From an uncultured Aquimarina sp. (GTDB taxonomy: Bacteria > Bacteroidota > Bacteroidia > Flavobacteriales > Flavobacteriaceae): a DNA stretch of 64,000 nucleotides. The position numbers and the translations under genes are program-made. Location: the NCBI GenBank assembly GCA_947496705.1, contig CANMDW010000006.1, positions 62,001 to 126,000 on the forward strand, written 5' to 3'. The first letter of the stretch is position 1. Every line of letters starts with the position of its first letter. Shown here one piece after another: positions 46,594 to 54,007 of the stretch. The notes beneath the pieces are model-generated. The model saw only the letters and a program-made list of their open reading frames with translations, was not told the origin of the DNA and did no database searches.

Positions 46594-46608
46594 GACAATT
46601 TAATGGAT

Positions 46609-46638
46609 CTCAAGGCAAACCTTGAGGTATTTTTTGAG
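46609..46638 (+). terminator. Hairpin with T-run on the plus strand
   Basis: CTCAAGG (46609-46615) and CCTTGAG (46620-46626) with a 4-base loop are followed by GTATTTTTTG. On the plus strand this looks like a terminator, but no plus-strand gene ends nearby; on the minus strand it would lie in the leader region of the TPR gene. The meaning is unclear. Confidence 0.4.
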
Positions 46639-46799
46639 TAAATATCGTTCCCCGTAGATATATTTTGTGTTAAAGATATTCTAATCTTCTATTTAATAAC
46701 GAAAGATTGTATAGATAATTACACAACAATTTAGAATTAAGAATTCTTTGGGAATGTTATATAGTGTCTGGCCGGAAATATTTTTGGCAAAAACAGGTC

Positions 46800-46962
46800 A
46801 TACCATTTATAGTTTGGATTTACCGTAAAAGAAAATGATAATTTTTTTCTTTATATGAATTAGAAAATTAAAGCATAGCCTTAGTTACGGTTTCATTTTA
46901 TAATGAAATAGAAAGGAAAAAAAGGGTGTTTTATTACGGTAAATCCAAACTATAAATGGTAT
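46800..46962. mobile_element. MITE-like element with perfect 29-bp inverted repeats
   Basis: Positions 46800-46828 and 46934-46962 are exact inverted copies (ends ATACCATTTATAG and CTATAAATGGTAT). The 105-bp inside has no coding frame and further imperfect self-complementarity (TTTCATTTTATAATGAAAT). No target duplication is obvious. It sits in the 507-bp gap 46556-47062 between the TPR gene and ftsE; the rest of the gap has the two hairpins listed and AT-rich DNA. Confidence 0.65.
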
Positions 46963-47062
46963 TAGCTATTCAAATTGAATAAAAACTATAGTGATCCCTA
47001 ATTTTTTTTAACAGAAAACTTTTACATTTACCAACATATTACAAATTCTAGAATCATAAACT

Positions 47063-47746
47063 ATGTCTAATACGGTACTTACCCTTAAAAACGCTTCGAT
47101 TTATCAACGGGAAAGCCTAATCCTTTCAGATGTCAATGTAGAGGTCAACAAAGGGGATTTTGTATACCTTATTGGTAAAACCGGTACCGGAAAAAGTAGT
47201 TTTATGAAAACTTTATATGGCGACCTCCCTCTGGTGGAGGGCGAAGGAAGTATTGTAGACTTTGATCTGCCCACACTACAGGAAAATCAAATCCCTTTTT
47301 TACGCAGAAAGCTGGGCATTGTATTTCAGGATTTTAAATTACTCAATGACAGAACCGTAAAAGACAACCTTTTATTTGTTCTTAAAGCTACAGGGTGGGA
47401 AGATGAAAAGGCAATGGACAGCAAGATCGATGATGTTCTTGATAAAGTAGGCATGAAAACTAAAGATTTTAAGTTCCCCTATCAATTATCGGGAGGCGAA
47501 CAGCAACGTGTTGCCATTGCAAGGGCTTTACTTAATGACCCCGAACTCATATTAGCCGACGAGCCCACAGGAAATCTGGATCCACAAACCTCTGTAGAGG
47601 TGATGGAAGTGCTACGGGATATTAATAAAAATGGTAATACCATTCTAATGGCCACTCATGATTATGCATTATTACTCAAATATCCTTCTAAAACTCTGAA
47701 ATGCGACGGAAACAAAGTGTTTGAAGTGGTACAAAGAAAAGAGTAA
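47063..47746 (+). CDS. ftsE: Cell division ATP-binding protein FtsE
   Basis: FtsE is the ABC ATPase that with FtsX controls peptidoglycan hydrolases at the division site. The 227 residues contain Walker A GKTGTGKS (38-45), Q-loop VFQDFKLL, signature LSGGEQQR, Walker B ELILADEPTGNLD and the His switch in MATHDYALL. ftsX is not next to it, which is usual in Flavobacteriaceae. Assignment over other MacB/LolD-type ATPases rests on overall likeness and the conserved TPR/TonB-like neighbourhood. Confidence 0.88.
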   Translation: MSNTVLTLKNASIYQRESLILSDVNVEVNKGDFVYLIGKTGTGKSSFMKTLYGDLPLVEGEGSIVDFDLPTLQENQIPFLRRKLGIVFQDFKLLNDRTVKDNLLFVLKATGWEDEKAMDSKIDDVLDKVGMKTKDFKFPYQLSGGEQQRVAIARALLNDPELILADEPTGNLDPQTSVEVMEVLRDINKNGNTILMATHDYALLLKYPSKTLKCDGNKVFEVVQRKE

Positions 47747-47752
47747 TAAATT

Positions 47753-48091
47753 TTATCCTATTCGCAACCCATTACCGACTCGTATATCGGGAGTTAATAA
47801 AGTTACCTCTCTACCTTCTCCTACCGCACCCAAAACCAGGCATTCACTCATGATATTAGCAATTTGTTTTGGCGGAAAATTGACAACAGCTACCACTTGT
47901 TTACCAATAAGTGATGCTGGAGTGTATAGATCTGTAATTTGTGCTGAAGTTTTTCGCTGACCCAGTTCTCCAAAATCAATGATCATTTTATATGCGGGAT
48001 TTCGGGCCTCTTTAAATAATTCTACATTGGTTATAGTACCTACCCGTATATCCACTTTCATAAATTCTTCCCATTGTAATTTTTTTTCCAT
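47753..48091 (-). CDS. tRNA-binding-domain protein, CsaA-like
   Basis: The 112-residue protein is one OB-fold of the EMAP/Trbp type: FMKVDIRVGTITNVELFKEA, KMIIDFGELGQRKTSAQI and GKQVVAVVNFPPKQIANIMS. This is the CsaA group, dimeric proteins that bind tRNA and have been proposed as export chaperones in Bacillus. Its stop lies 6 bp from that of ftsE in convergent orientation. A repeat element begins 15 bp before its start codon. Confidence 0.9.
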   Translation of the reverse strand: MEKKLQWEEFMKVDIRVGTITNVELFKEARNPAYKMIIDFGELGQRKTSAQITDLYTPASLIGKQVVAVVNFPPKQIANIMSECLVLGAVGEGREVTLLTPDIRVGNGLRIG

Positions 48092-48106
48092 TCTATGTTA
48101 TATATA

Positions 48107-48222
48107 AAGTGATTTAAACTTTTTTGCTTGTCTACTGATCAGCCTGCCTGGCAGTCAGTACAGGTTAGATACGCAGGCAGGAAAAGTATTTTGTTGGTAA
48201 TTGAAAAAAGTTTAAATCACTT
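48107..48222. repeat. 116-bp hairpin element with perfect 19-bp ends (repeat family copy 1)
   Basis: AAGTGATTTAAACTTTTTT (48107-48125) is exactly inverted at 48204-48222. Inside lie CTGTCTACTGA-like sequence and CCTGCCTG (48143-48150) with its inverse CAGGCAGG (48174-48181). Related copies occur at 48611-48644 and 52853-52888. The element opens the 953-bp gap 48092-49044 between the CsaA-like gene and typA. Confidence 0.65.
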
Positions 48223-48439
48223 CAATGCAATAATACGCGAAAAAATACTTTTTATGAAAGATTTTTAAATATCTATCCCGTCGTAAACCCTTACTAGAAC
48301 CAAAATATTCATTAAAACGTTATAGCTCATGCTTTTTGTCGTAAAAAAATTGTATTTTACCGATAATTTATTACTTTTTACAAGTTGTTATACGGTAAAT
48401 ATTCTTACATTTACATTATAAAATTAAGGATATCATTAT

Positions 48440-48490
48440 ATGGCAATTCGCCTCAAAATAAGAATAGCCCCAATAAATGCCCCAAAATAA
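48440..48490 (+). CDS. Candidate 16-residue peptide gene
   Basis: ATG at 48440 opens MAIRLKIRIAPINAPK, a basic peptide of 16 residues. Upstream TTG, an 18-bp spacer and TACATTTA (near 48387-48415) resemble a promoter, and a perfect terminator follows at 48526. C4-5 runs repeat after about 12-18 bp through 48465-48515. The compact layout suggests a real transcript, but it could equally be a small RNA with a chance frame. Confidence 0.3.
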   Translation: MAIRLKIRIAPINAPK

Positions 48491-48525
48491 CTATTACCCC
48501 CTAATCATACCCCAAAATATCGACG

Positions 48526-48558
48526 AAAGTCCCGAGTAATTCGGGACTTTACTTTTTA
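48526..48558 (+). terminator. Intrinsic terminator in the csaA-typA gap
   Basis: AAAGTCCCGA (48526-48535) and TCGGGACTTT (48541-48550) form a perfect 10-bp stem with a 5-base loop, followed by ACTTTTTATAAT. No annotated gene precedes it on the plus strand, which points to a small transcript upstream. Confidence 0.75.
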
Positions 48559-48610
48559 TAATATTCTTGTCATGAATTCTACCCTGTATCTGACTGGCCA
48601 GGCCTAGCCT

Positions 48611-48644
48611 CAGTAGACAGTCAAAAAAATTTAAATAAGTTCAT
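48611..48644 (-). repeat. Dispersed repeat, copy 2
   Basis: On the minus strand it reads ATGAACTTATTTAAATTTTT then TTGACTGTCTACTG, matching copy 1 and copy 3 with few differences. GC-rich palindromic sequence (GGCCAGGCC) flanks it at 48596-48606. Confidence 0.5.
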
Positions 48645-48835
48645 ATTCTTCTATCATGAAAACTCTTAAAGTTTTTATAAAATTTTGAATTCGAGGTAAC
48701 TTGGCCTGATTTCTGTTATCTAGTATTAAATCAAAGATGCATTGGATTATGCGTAGGTTTTGGCTTGATTTAACACTAGTATAAGAATATCTTTTATTCT
48801 TTTAAAATTTGTATCACACTTAAAAAAGTAAGCTT

Positions 48836-48934
48836 ATGAAATTATTTTACGGAATTACATTTATAAATCTTAAAGCTCTAAAGAATTTTTTGAAACAATT
48901 ACCTGGAGCTGGCGGATATGCTATGAGAAGATAG
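48836..48934 (+). CDS. Candidate 32-residue peptide gene
   Basis: ATG at 48836 opens a 32-residue frame starting MKLFYGITFINLKALKNFLK and ending QLPGAGGYAMRR. The N-terminal half is hydrophobic with spaced Lys, like an amphipathic helix; the end is Gly-rich and basic. I do not recognise the family. A weak -7 element (TATCTTTT near 48788) lies upstream. With no neighbour of known function, it could be a peptide precursor, toxin-like peptide or chance frame. Confidence 0.35.
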   Translation: MKLFYGITFINLKALKNFLKQLPGAGGYAMRR

Positions 48935-48990
48935 TACTTTTGGTATTATGTTGAAAAAAATCGAGAAAAAGTTTTCTTTGATTTATATAC

Positions 48991-49024
48991 AAAAAACAAA
49001 ACCCCGGGCAATGCCTGGGGTTTA
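48991..49024 (-). terminator. typA terminator
   Basis: On the minus strand AAACCCC (from 49023) pairs with GGGGTTT (to 48999) with three more inner pairs, followed by TGTTTTTTG. It starts 21 bp after the typA stop codon. Confidence 0.85.
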
Positions 49025-49044
49025 CTGTTCTTATATTCTGGGTC

Positions 49045-50844
49045 TTATACAATTTTGTTTCGCTTACGCTCTACCTCGGTAAGGAATATCTTACGTAATC
49101 TCAAATAATTTGGAGTAACCTCAACATATTCATCCTTTTGGATATATTCTAAAGCTTCTTCTAATGAAAACTTAATTGCAGGCACGATCTTGGCTTTATC
49201 GTCTGCTCCGGCAGAACGCACATTTGACAATTTCTTGGTTTTGGTGACATTAACCGTCATATCATCGCCACGAGAATTTTCACCAATCACCTGTCCTTCA
49301 TAAATATCTTCTCCCGGATCTATAAAAAACTTACCTCTATCCTGAAGTTTATCAATAGAATAAGGAATTGCGGTTCCTTTTTCCATAGATACCAACGATC
49401 CATTAATACGCCCGGGAATATCCCCTTTAAGCGGCTGATATTCTTTAAATCGGTGTGCCATAATGGCTTCTCCTGCAGTGGCTGTCAATAGCTGATTACG
49501 CAAACCAATGATCCCACGAGATGGAATCATAAATTCGCAAACCATACGATCGCCTTTGGCTTCCATGCTAAGCATTTCCCCTTTACGAAGCGTTACCATC
49601 TCTACAGCCTTCCCTGAAACATGCTCTGGCAGGTCTATCGTTAACTCTTCAATTGGTTCGCATTTCACTCCATCAATTTCCTTTATAATCACCTGCGGTT
49701 GCCCAATTTGCAACTCATAGCCTTCACGTCTCATCGTTTCGATCAGTACTGATAAATGCAATACACCTCTACCAAATACCATGAATTTATCTGCACTATC
49801 TGTTTCACTAACTCTAAGTGCCAGGTTTTTCTCCAGTTCTTTGTCTAATCTTTCTTTGATATGCCTTGAGGTCACAAATTTGCCATCTTTACCAAAAAAA
49901 GGCGAATCATTGATGGTAAATAACATACTCATCGTAGGTTCATCAATAGCAATGGTTTTTAATCCTTCAGGGTTTTCGGGATCTGCTACGGTATCACCAA
50001 TCTCAAAACCTTCTAATCCTACCAAAGCACAGATGTCTCCGGCTTCTACCTTCTCGACTTTCATTCTTCCAAGGCCTTCAAAAATATGCAGCTCTTTAAT
50101 TTTTGATTTTTTTATGGTTCCATCTCGCTTTACCAAAGATACCTGCATCCCTTCTGTCAATGTTCCTCTTTGTAAACGCCCGATAGCAATTCGACCGGTA
50201 AAGGATGAGAAGTCTAAAGAAGTGATTAACATTTGTGGAGTACCCTCTTCAATTTTTGGTGAAGGAATATGTTCAATCACCATGTCTAGAAGCGGTTCAA
50301 TAGTATCTGTTTCTTTCTGCCAGTCGTCACTCATCCAGTTATGCTTTGCAGAACCATATACTGTAGGAAAATCCAGCTGCCATTCTTCTGCCCCCAATTC
50401 AAACATGAGGTCAAATACTTTTTCATGCACCTCATCTGGCGTACAGTTCTCCTTGTCAACTTTATTAATCACCACACAGGGTTTCAAACCAAGATCGATT
50501 GCTTTTTGTAGTACAAAACGGGTTTGCGGCATTGGGCCTTCAAAAGCATCTACCAACAGCAATACGCCATCTGCCATATTCAATACGCGCTCTACTTCTC
50601 CGCCAAAATCGGCGTGACCAGGGGTATCGATGATATTAATTTTGTTTCCTTTATAAATAACCGAAACGTTCTTTGAAGTAATGGTAATCCCTCTTTCACG
50701 CTCCAGATCATTATTGTCTAAAATTAGATCACCCGTATTTTCATTTTCACGAAATAATTGACAATGGTACATAATCTTATCTACCAACGTAGTTTTACCG
50801 TGATCTACGTGAGCAATTATTGCAATATTTTTTATAGCAGTCAT
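49045..50844 (-). CDS. typA: Ribosome-associated GTPase TypA/BipA
   Basis: TypA is a translational GTPase related to EF-G, needed for 50S assembly at low temperature and for stress growth. The 599-residue protein has [16 protein letters not shown] (G1), RERGITI (switch), DTPGHADFGGEVERVL (G3) and VVINKVDKENC (G4), then the TypA-specific C-terminal domain (SRGIIGLRNQLLTATAGEAI). A TACCTTTG -7 element and a clear terminator make it a single-gene unit. Confidence 0.97.
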   Translation of the reverse strand: MTAIKNIAIIAHVDHGKTTLVDKIMYHCQLFRENENTGDLILDNNDLERERGITITSKNVSVIYKGNKINIIDTPGHADFGGEVERVLNMADGVLLLVDAFEGPMPQTRFVLQKAIDLGLKPCVVINKVDKENCTPDEVHEKVFDLMFELGAEEWQLDFPTVYGSAKHNWMSDDWQKETDTIEPLLDMVIEHIPSPKIEEGTPQMLITSLDFSSFTGRIAIGRLQRGTLTEGMQVSLVKRDGTIKKSKIKELHIFEGLGRMKVEKVEAGDICALVGLEGFEIGDTVADPENPEGLKTIAIDEPTMSMLFTINDSPFFGKDGKFVTSRHIKERLDKELEKNLALRVSETDSADKFMVFGRGVLHLSVLIETMRREGYELQIGQPQVIIKEIDGVKCEPIEELTIDLPEHVSGKAVEMVTLRKGEMLSMEAKGDRMVCEFMIPSRGIIGLRNQLLTATAGEAIMAHRFKEYQPLKGDIPGRINGSLVSMEKGTAIPYSIDKLQDRGKFFIDPGEDIYEGQVIGENSRGDDMTVNVTKTKKLSNVRSAGADDKAKIVPAIKFSLEEALEYIQKDEYVEVTPNYLRLRKIFLTEVERKRNKIV

Positions 50845-50866
50845 AAACGCTTCATTTTTAAGGGGG

Positions 50867-50874
50867 CAAAGGTA
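50867..50874 (-). promoter_or_regulatory. typA -7 promoter element
   Basis: TACCTTTG on the minus strand, 22 bp before the typA start. No TTTG stands at the standard distance; the closest is a GTTG about 10 bp upstream. Confidence 0.55.
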
Positions 50875-50994
50875 CGAGATATTTCAACAGGTTGTATACC
50901 AAAAGGAAAATATTAAAAAAACCTCATAATCAGGTAGATAAAACCATCTTATAAGGCTTTTTTATGGTTGAATAGTAGATTTTAATTCAAATAG

Positions 50995-51531
50995 TTATTT
51001 GCCAAATGCCCAACCCAATCTAAAGTTGACTATTGGTGCAATGAATTCATCATCACTATCGAAAGCATATCCTACACCTAGTTCTAAACCGAGATTAAAA
51101 CCAGAATTATAAGTGCGTTGAAAACCCCATACCGGACCTATTTGACTCAAATAATCAATATCGGTATCCAAATCTCCAATAATCGGATCTCCATGCGCAA
51201 AAAAAGAAGTTAAAGCTAAGTAATTTGCAGAATTACCCGAAGTATTCTTTCCTTTGCTAGATCGTTTTTCAAAATTGTAGTAATATCGATACGCTCCTTC
51301 AAAAGTGAGAAAAATACCATATTCTTCATCATTATTTGATTTAACATAGGCCAAACCTGTTCCTAATCTAAAATCAAGAGAGGTATTTTTGCTAAGTCCT
51401 ACTTCATATTCTAATCCAGGGGTAAGTAATAAATTTACTTTAAACATATGTTTTTCTACTCCATGGGTGTTACTTTGAGCAGATAATAAGATGGTACCTA
51501 AAAGGAAAATTGCTGTGATTGTTTTTTTCAT
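50995..51531 (-). CDS. Small outer-membrane beta-barrel protein (porin family)
   Basis: The 178-residue protein has a signal peptide (MKKTITAIFLLGTILLSAQS) and alternating hydrophobic strands: MFKVNLLLTPGLEYEVGLSK, TSLDFRLGTGLAYV, FLTFEGAYRYYYNF and FNLGLELGVGYAF, ending NFRLGWAFGK with no terminal Phe. The layout is an 8-stranded OmpX/OmpW-like barrel. Function is unknown. A perfect 14-bp inverted repeat lies 26 bp upstream. Confidence 0.75.
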   Translation of the reverse strand: MKKTITAIFLLGTILLSAQSNTHGVEKHMFKVNLLLTPGLEYEVGLSKNTSLDFRLGTGLAYVKSNNDEEYGIFLTFEGAYRYYYNFEKRSSKGKNTSGNSANYLALTSFFAHGDPIIGDLDTDIDYLSQIGPVWGFQRTYNSGFNLGLELGVGYAFDSDDEFIAPIVNFRLGWAFGK

Positions 51532-51556
51532 TATGTCGTTTTTTATGTGAATGGTT

Positions 51557-51589
51557 AGAGCATGTTTAAATTCTTTTTAAACATGCTCT
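51557..51589. promoter_or_regulatory. Perfect 14-bp inverted repeat between porin and kdsA
   Basis: AGAGCATGTTTAAA (51557-51570) is exactly inverted at 51576-51589 around a 5-base loop. It is 26 bp upstream of the porin start and 93 bp upstream of kdsA. It may be an operator or a leader stem for the porin mRNA. Confidence 0.5.
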
Positions 51590-51636
51590 CAGAGGATTAT
51601 CAAACTTCTTGCCAAACTTGTTTTTATTATTCTTTA

Positions 51637-51663
51637 TTGCAACTGCGAAAAGGCCTATCTTTG
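51637..51663 (+). promoter_or_regulatory. kdsA promoter
   Basis: TTG (51637-51639), a 16-bp spacer and TATCTTTG (51656-51663). The leader to the ATG at 51682 would be about 12 nt. Confidence 0.6.
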
Positions 51664-51681
51664 CTTTTTTAAAAAATTCAT

Positions 51682-52500
51682 ATGGATCTTTCTGAAATCA
51701 AAAACATAAAAAACCTCGAAGCTGATAACTTTTTTCTACTTGCCGGGCCTTGTGCTATTGAAGGAGAAGAAATGGCTTTGCGAATAGCAGAAAAGGTAGT
51801 TGATATCACTTCTGCCCTCAAAATCCCTTATGTTTTTAAAGGATCTTTTAAAAAGGCTAACCGTAGCCGTATCGATAGTTTCACAGGGATTGGGAATGAA
51901 AAAGCATTAAAGATCTTACGTAAAGTAGCAGAAACTTTTGAAATTCCAACGGTTACCGATATACATGAAAATGAAGATGCTGCACTCGCTGCCGAGTATG
52001 TAGATATTTTACAAATCCCGGCTTTTTTGGTACGACAAACAGATCTTGTGATGGCCGCTGCTAAAACCGGTAAGACCGTTAACCTCAAAAAGGGACAATT
52101 TATGAGCCCTGAAGCCATGCAGCATGCGGTAAAAAAGGTAAAAGATAGCGGTAACAATAATGCAATGATTACAGATCGAGGCACCATGTTTGGCTACCAG
52201 GATATGATTGTAGATTTTAGAGGAATTCCTACTATGAAGCAATATGCTACTACAGTGTTGGATGTAACACACTCGCTGCAACAACCCAATCAGTCTAGCG
52301 GTGTTACCGGCGGAAGACCGGATATGATAGAAACTATTGCCCGGGCCGGAATAGTGACTGGTGTTGACGGACTATTTATGGAAACGCATTTTGATCCGGC
52401 CAATGCCAAAAGTGATGGTGCCAATATGTTACATCTGGATCATTTGGAAAAACTGTTGAGTAATCTGGTAGCAATTAGACAGACGGTTAATCGGTTATAA
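51682..52500 (+). CDS. kdsA: 2-dehydro-3-deoxyphosphooctonate aldolase (KDO-8-P synthase)
   Basis: KdsA condenses phosphoenolpyruvate with arabinose 5-phosphate to KDO-8-phosphate, the first committed step of the lipopolysaccharide core sugar. The 272 residues contain the signatures LLAGPCAIEGEEMALRIAEK, FKGSFKKANRSRIDSFTG, TDIHENEDA, VNLKKGQFMSP and FMETHFDPANAKSDGAN. The loop before DRGTMFGYQ reads NNAMIT, with Asn where metal-dependent enzymes have Cys, so it may be the metal-independent type. Its end overlaps the convergent DUF1801 gene by 14 bp. Confidence 0.97.
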   Translation: MDLSEIKNIKNLEADNFFLLAGPCAIEGEEMALRIAEKVVDITSALKIPYVFKGSFKKANRSRIDSFTGIGNEKALKILRKVAETFEIPTVTDIHENEDAALAAEYVDILQIPAFLVRQTDLVMAAAKTGKTVNLKKGQFMSPEAMQHAVKKVKDSGNNNAMITDRGTMFGYQDMIVDFRGIPTMKQYATTVLDVTHSLQQPNQSSGVTGGRPDMIETIARAGIVTGVDGLFMETHFDPANAKSDGANMLHLDHLEKLLSNLVAIRQTVNRL

Positions 52501-52849
52501 ACTTTTCATTTCTGAATGTATATGCCTGTTTAAGGATTTCGATGAGTACCAGATCATCTATTTCTTCAAAACTTCGATATCGAAGTGATTTTACATATTT
52601 TCTTTTATCAGTCTCTAATTCCTCAAGGTATTTGGTAAAATATTGAGCTCCCCAAAAGCCTACATCAACATATCCTTTTGTTACGTTAAGATAGCATATA
52701 GGACTCTTGCCCACATAATAAAAAGGAACTTTCCACTTAAACAATAACTCAACCTCAGGTACTGTTGCTTCAATGATTACCTGTAAATGAAACAGAATGG
52801 ATTTAAAAGGATCTTTTTGATTGAGTATATATTGTTCTGCCGGGTTCAT
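52487..52849 (-). CDS. DUF1801 family protein
   Basis: The 120-residue protein has the DUF1801 (YdhG-like) pattern: ATVPEVELLFKWKVPFYYVG, ICYLNVTKGYVDVGFWGAQY and RSFEEIDDLVLIEILKQAY. Function is unknown; the fold is related to small dimeric ligand-binding proteins. It is convergent with kdsA with a 14-bp overlap, and a dispersed repeat begins 3 bp before its start codon. Confidence 0.88.
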   Translation of the reverse strand: MNPAEQYILNQKDPFKSILFHLQVIIEATVPEVELLFKWKVPFYYVGKSPICYLNVTKGYVDVGFWGAQYFTKYLEELETDKRKYVKSLRYRSFEEIDDLVLIEILKQAYTFRNEKFITD

Positions 52850-52852
52850 ATG

Positions 52853-52888
52853 AAGTGATTTAAACTTTTTTGCCTGTCTACTGACCAG
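52853..52888. repeat. Dispersed repeat, copy 3
   Basis: AAGTGATTTAAACTTTTTT is identical to the left arm of the element at 48107, followed by GCCTGTCTACTGACCAG, nearly the same as its inside. The right arm is missing, so it is a half element. Confidence 0.65.
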
Positions 52889-52952
52889 TTAGAATTGAAG
52901 CGAAAAATAGTTAATTGATCTCAAAACTTGCACAATTCAATATTTTATTTTT

Positions 52953-52969
52953 ACTTTGTATTTCAAAGT
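52953..52969 (+). promoter_or_regulatory. Operator 1: ACTTTG-N5-CAAAGT
   Basis: ACTTTG-TATTT-CAAAGT, followed by ACTTTTAATATG leading straight to the membrane-protein start at 52979. The same 17-bp palindrome with the same flank stands at 53975-53991. The likely binder is the HTH_34 regulator encoded between them. Confidence 0.7.
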
Positions 52970-52978
52970 ACTTTTAAT

Positions 52979-53587
52979 ATGAGCACAGAAGAATACTTAA
53001 AAGACATTACAGAGATTAAAGATATGATGAATAAATCATCACGCTTTTTCTCATTGAGTGGTTTATCTGGTATCATGGCAGGGATCTATGCCTTGATTGG
53101 GGCTGCAGTAGCCTATTATTTAGATAGTATTATTGGAAGAGGATACTTGATTCTAAACAGCAAACTATTTAATTATATCTTGATAGACCTTGTTATCATT
53201 GCGCTACTAAGTATAATTACCGCCATTATATTGAGTATTAGAAAAGCGAAAAAGAATAATGAAACGCTATGGAACAGTGCTTCCAAAAGATTACTTACCG
53301 CCTTTTTGATCCCACTGGTCACCGGTGGAATCTATATCATCATAAAGATCTCCAGCCACCATTATGGGCTTACCGGTTCACTGATGCTTATTTTTTATGG
53401 CCTTGCACTGGTGAATGCTTCAAAATACACGATTGGTAATGTAAAATATCTGGGATATATAGAAATTGTGTTAGGTTTGATTTGTGCTGTGTATCCCGGT
53501 TATGGTTTTTGGTTTTGGGTACTTGGATTTGGTATAATGCATATTATTTATGGAAGTTTGATATACTTTAATGAAAAATCAAGTTAA
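52979..53587 (+). CDS. Membrane protein of unknown function, partner of the HTH_34 regulator
   Basis: From the start MSTEEYLKDITEIKDMMNKS the protein has 202 residues. A short amphipathic N-terminal helix precedes about six membrane segments (for example GIMAGIYALIGAAVAYYL and VIIALLSIITAIILSI). A longer frame from 52928 would run through the operator, so the start at 52979 is better. I do not recognise a function. It stands 73 bp before the regulator gene and is probably co-transcribed with it from operator 1. Confidence 0.75.
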   Translation: MSTEEYLKDITEIKDMMNKSSRFFSLSGLSGIMAGIYALIGAAVAYYLDSIIGRGYLILNSKLFNYILIDLVIIALLSIITAIILSIRKAKKNNETLWNSASKRLLTAFLIPLVTGGIYIIIKISSHHYGLTGSLMLIFYGLALVNASKYTIGNVKYLGYIEIVLGLICAVYPGYGFWFWVLGFGIMHIIYGSLIYFNEKSS

Positions 53588-53660
53588 CCCTAATTTTAGA
53601 TTGGGTCTGATCAAATTACAGAAAGTAATAAAAAGATTCTCACCTATGTGGGAATAAAAA

Positions 53661-53954
53661 ATGAAGAATATAATAGGTAATATAAACAAAGCTTTTGATC
53701 ATCGGATCCGATTAGGGATTATGTCGATTCTGATGGTAAATGAGCATGCCGATTTTAAAATGCTGAAAGAACTCCTGGGAGCTACCGATGGTAATTTGGC
53801 GAGTCATACCAAAGCACTGGAAAAAGAGGAATATATAATGGTAGAAAAATCATTTATAGGCAGAAAACCCAATACAAAATATAGCGCGACCAAAAAAGGT
53901 CGTGAAGCTTTTAAAAAACATGTAGAAGCGATAGAAAAGCTATTAAAGCAATAG
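53661..53954 (+). CDS. Winged-helix transcriptional regulator (HTH_34 type)
   Basis: The 97-residue protein is a single winged-helix domain: HRIRLGIMSILMVNEHADFK, LLGATDGNLASHTKALEKEE (recognition helix) and KSFIGRKPNTKYSATKKGRE (wing). It closely follows the HTH_34 family, MarR/ArsR-like dimers. The identical palindromes before the upstream membrane gene and the downstream operon are its best candidate sites, giving autoregulation plus control of the creD operon. Confidence 0.87.
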   Translation: MKNIIGNINKAFDHRIRLGIMSILMVNEHADFKMLKELLGATDGNLASHTKALEKEEYIMVEKSFIGRKPNTKYSATKKGREAFKKHVEAIEKLLKQ

Positions 53955-53974
53955 CTGTTTTTTTTGATCATTTC

Positions 53975-53991
53975 ACTTTGAATTTCAAAGT
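53975..53991 (+). promoter_or_regulatory. Operator 2: ACTTTG-N5-CAAAGT
   Basis: ACTTTG-AATTT-CAAAGT with the flank ACTTTTAAATATT, nearly identical to operator 1. It lies 16 bp upstream of the Coq4-like gene and probably overlaps the promoter of the operon to creD. Confidence 0.7.
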
Positions 53992-54007
53992 ACTTTTAAA
54001 TATTAAA

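Noticed and set aside
49781..50617. 278-residue plus-strand frame opposite typA
   Set aside because: It is a shadow frame of typA; the sequence is low-complexity Ser-rich and has no promoter.
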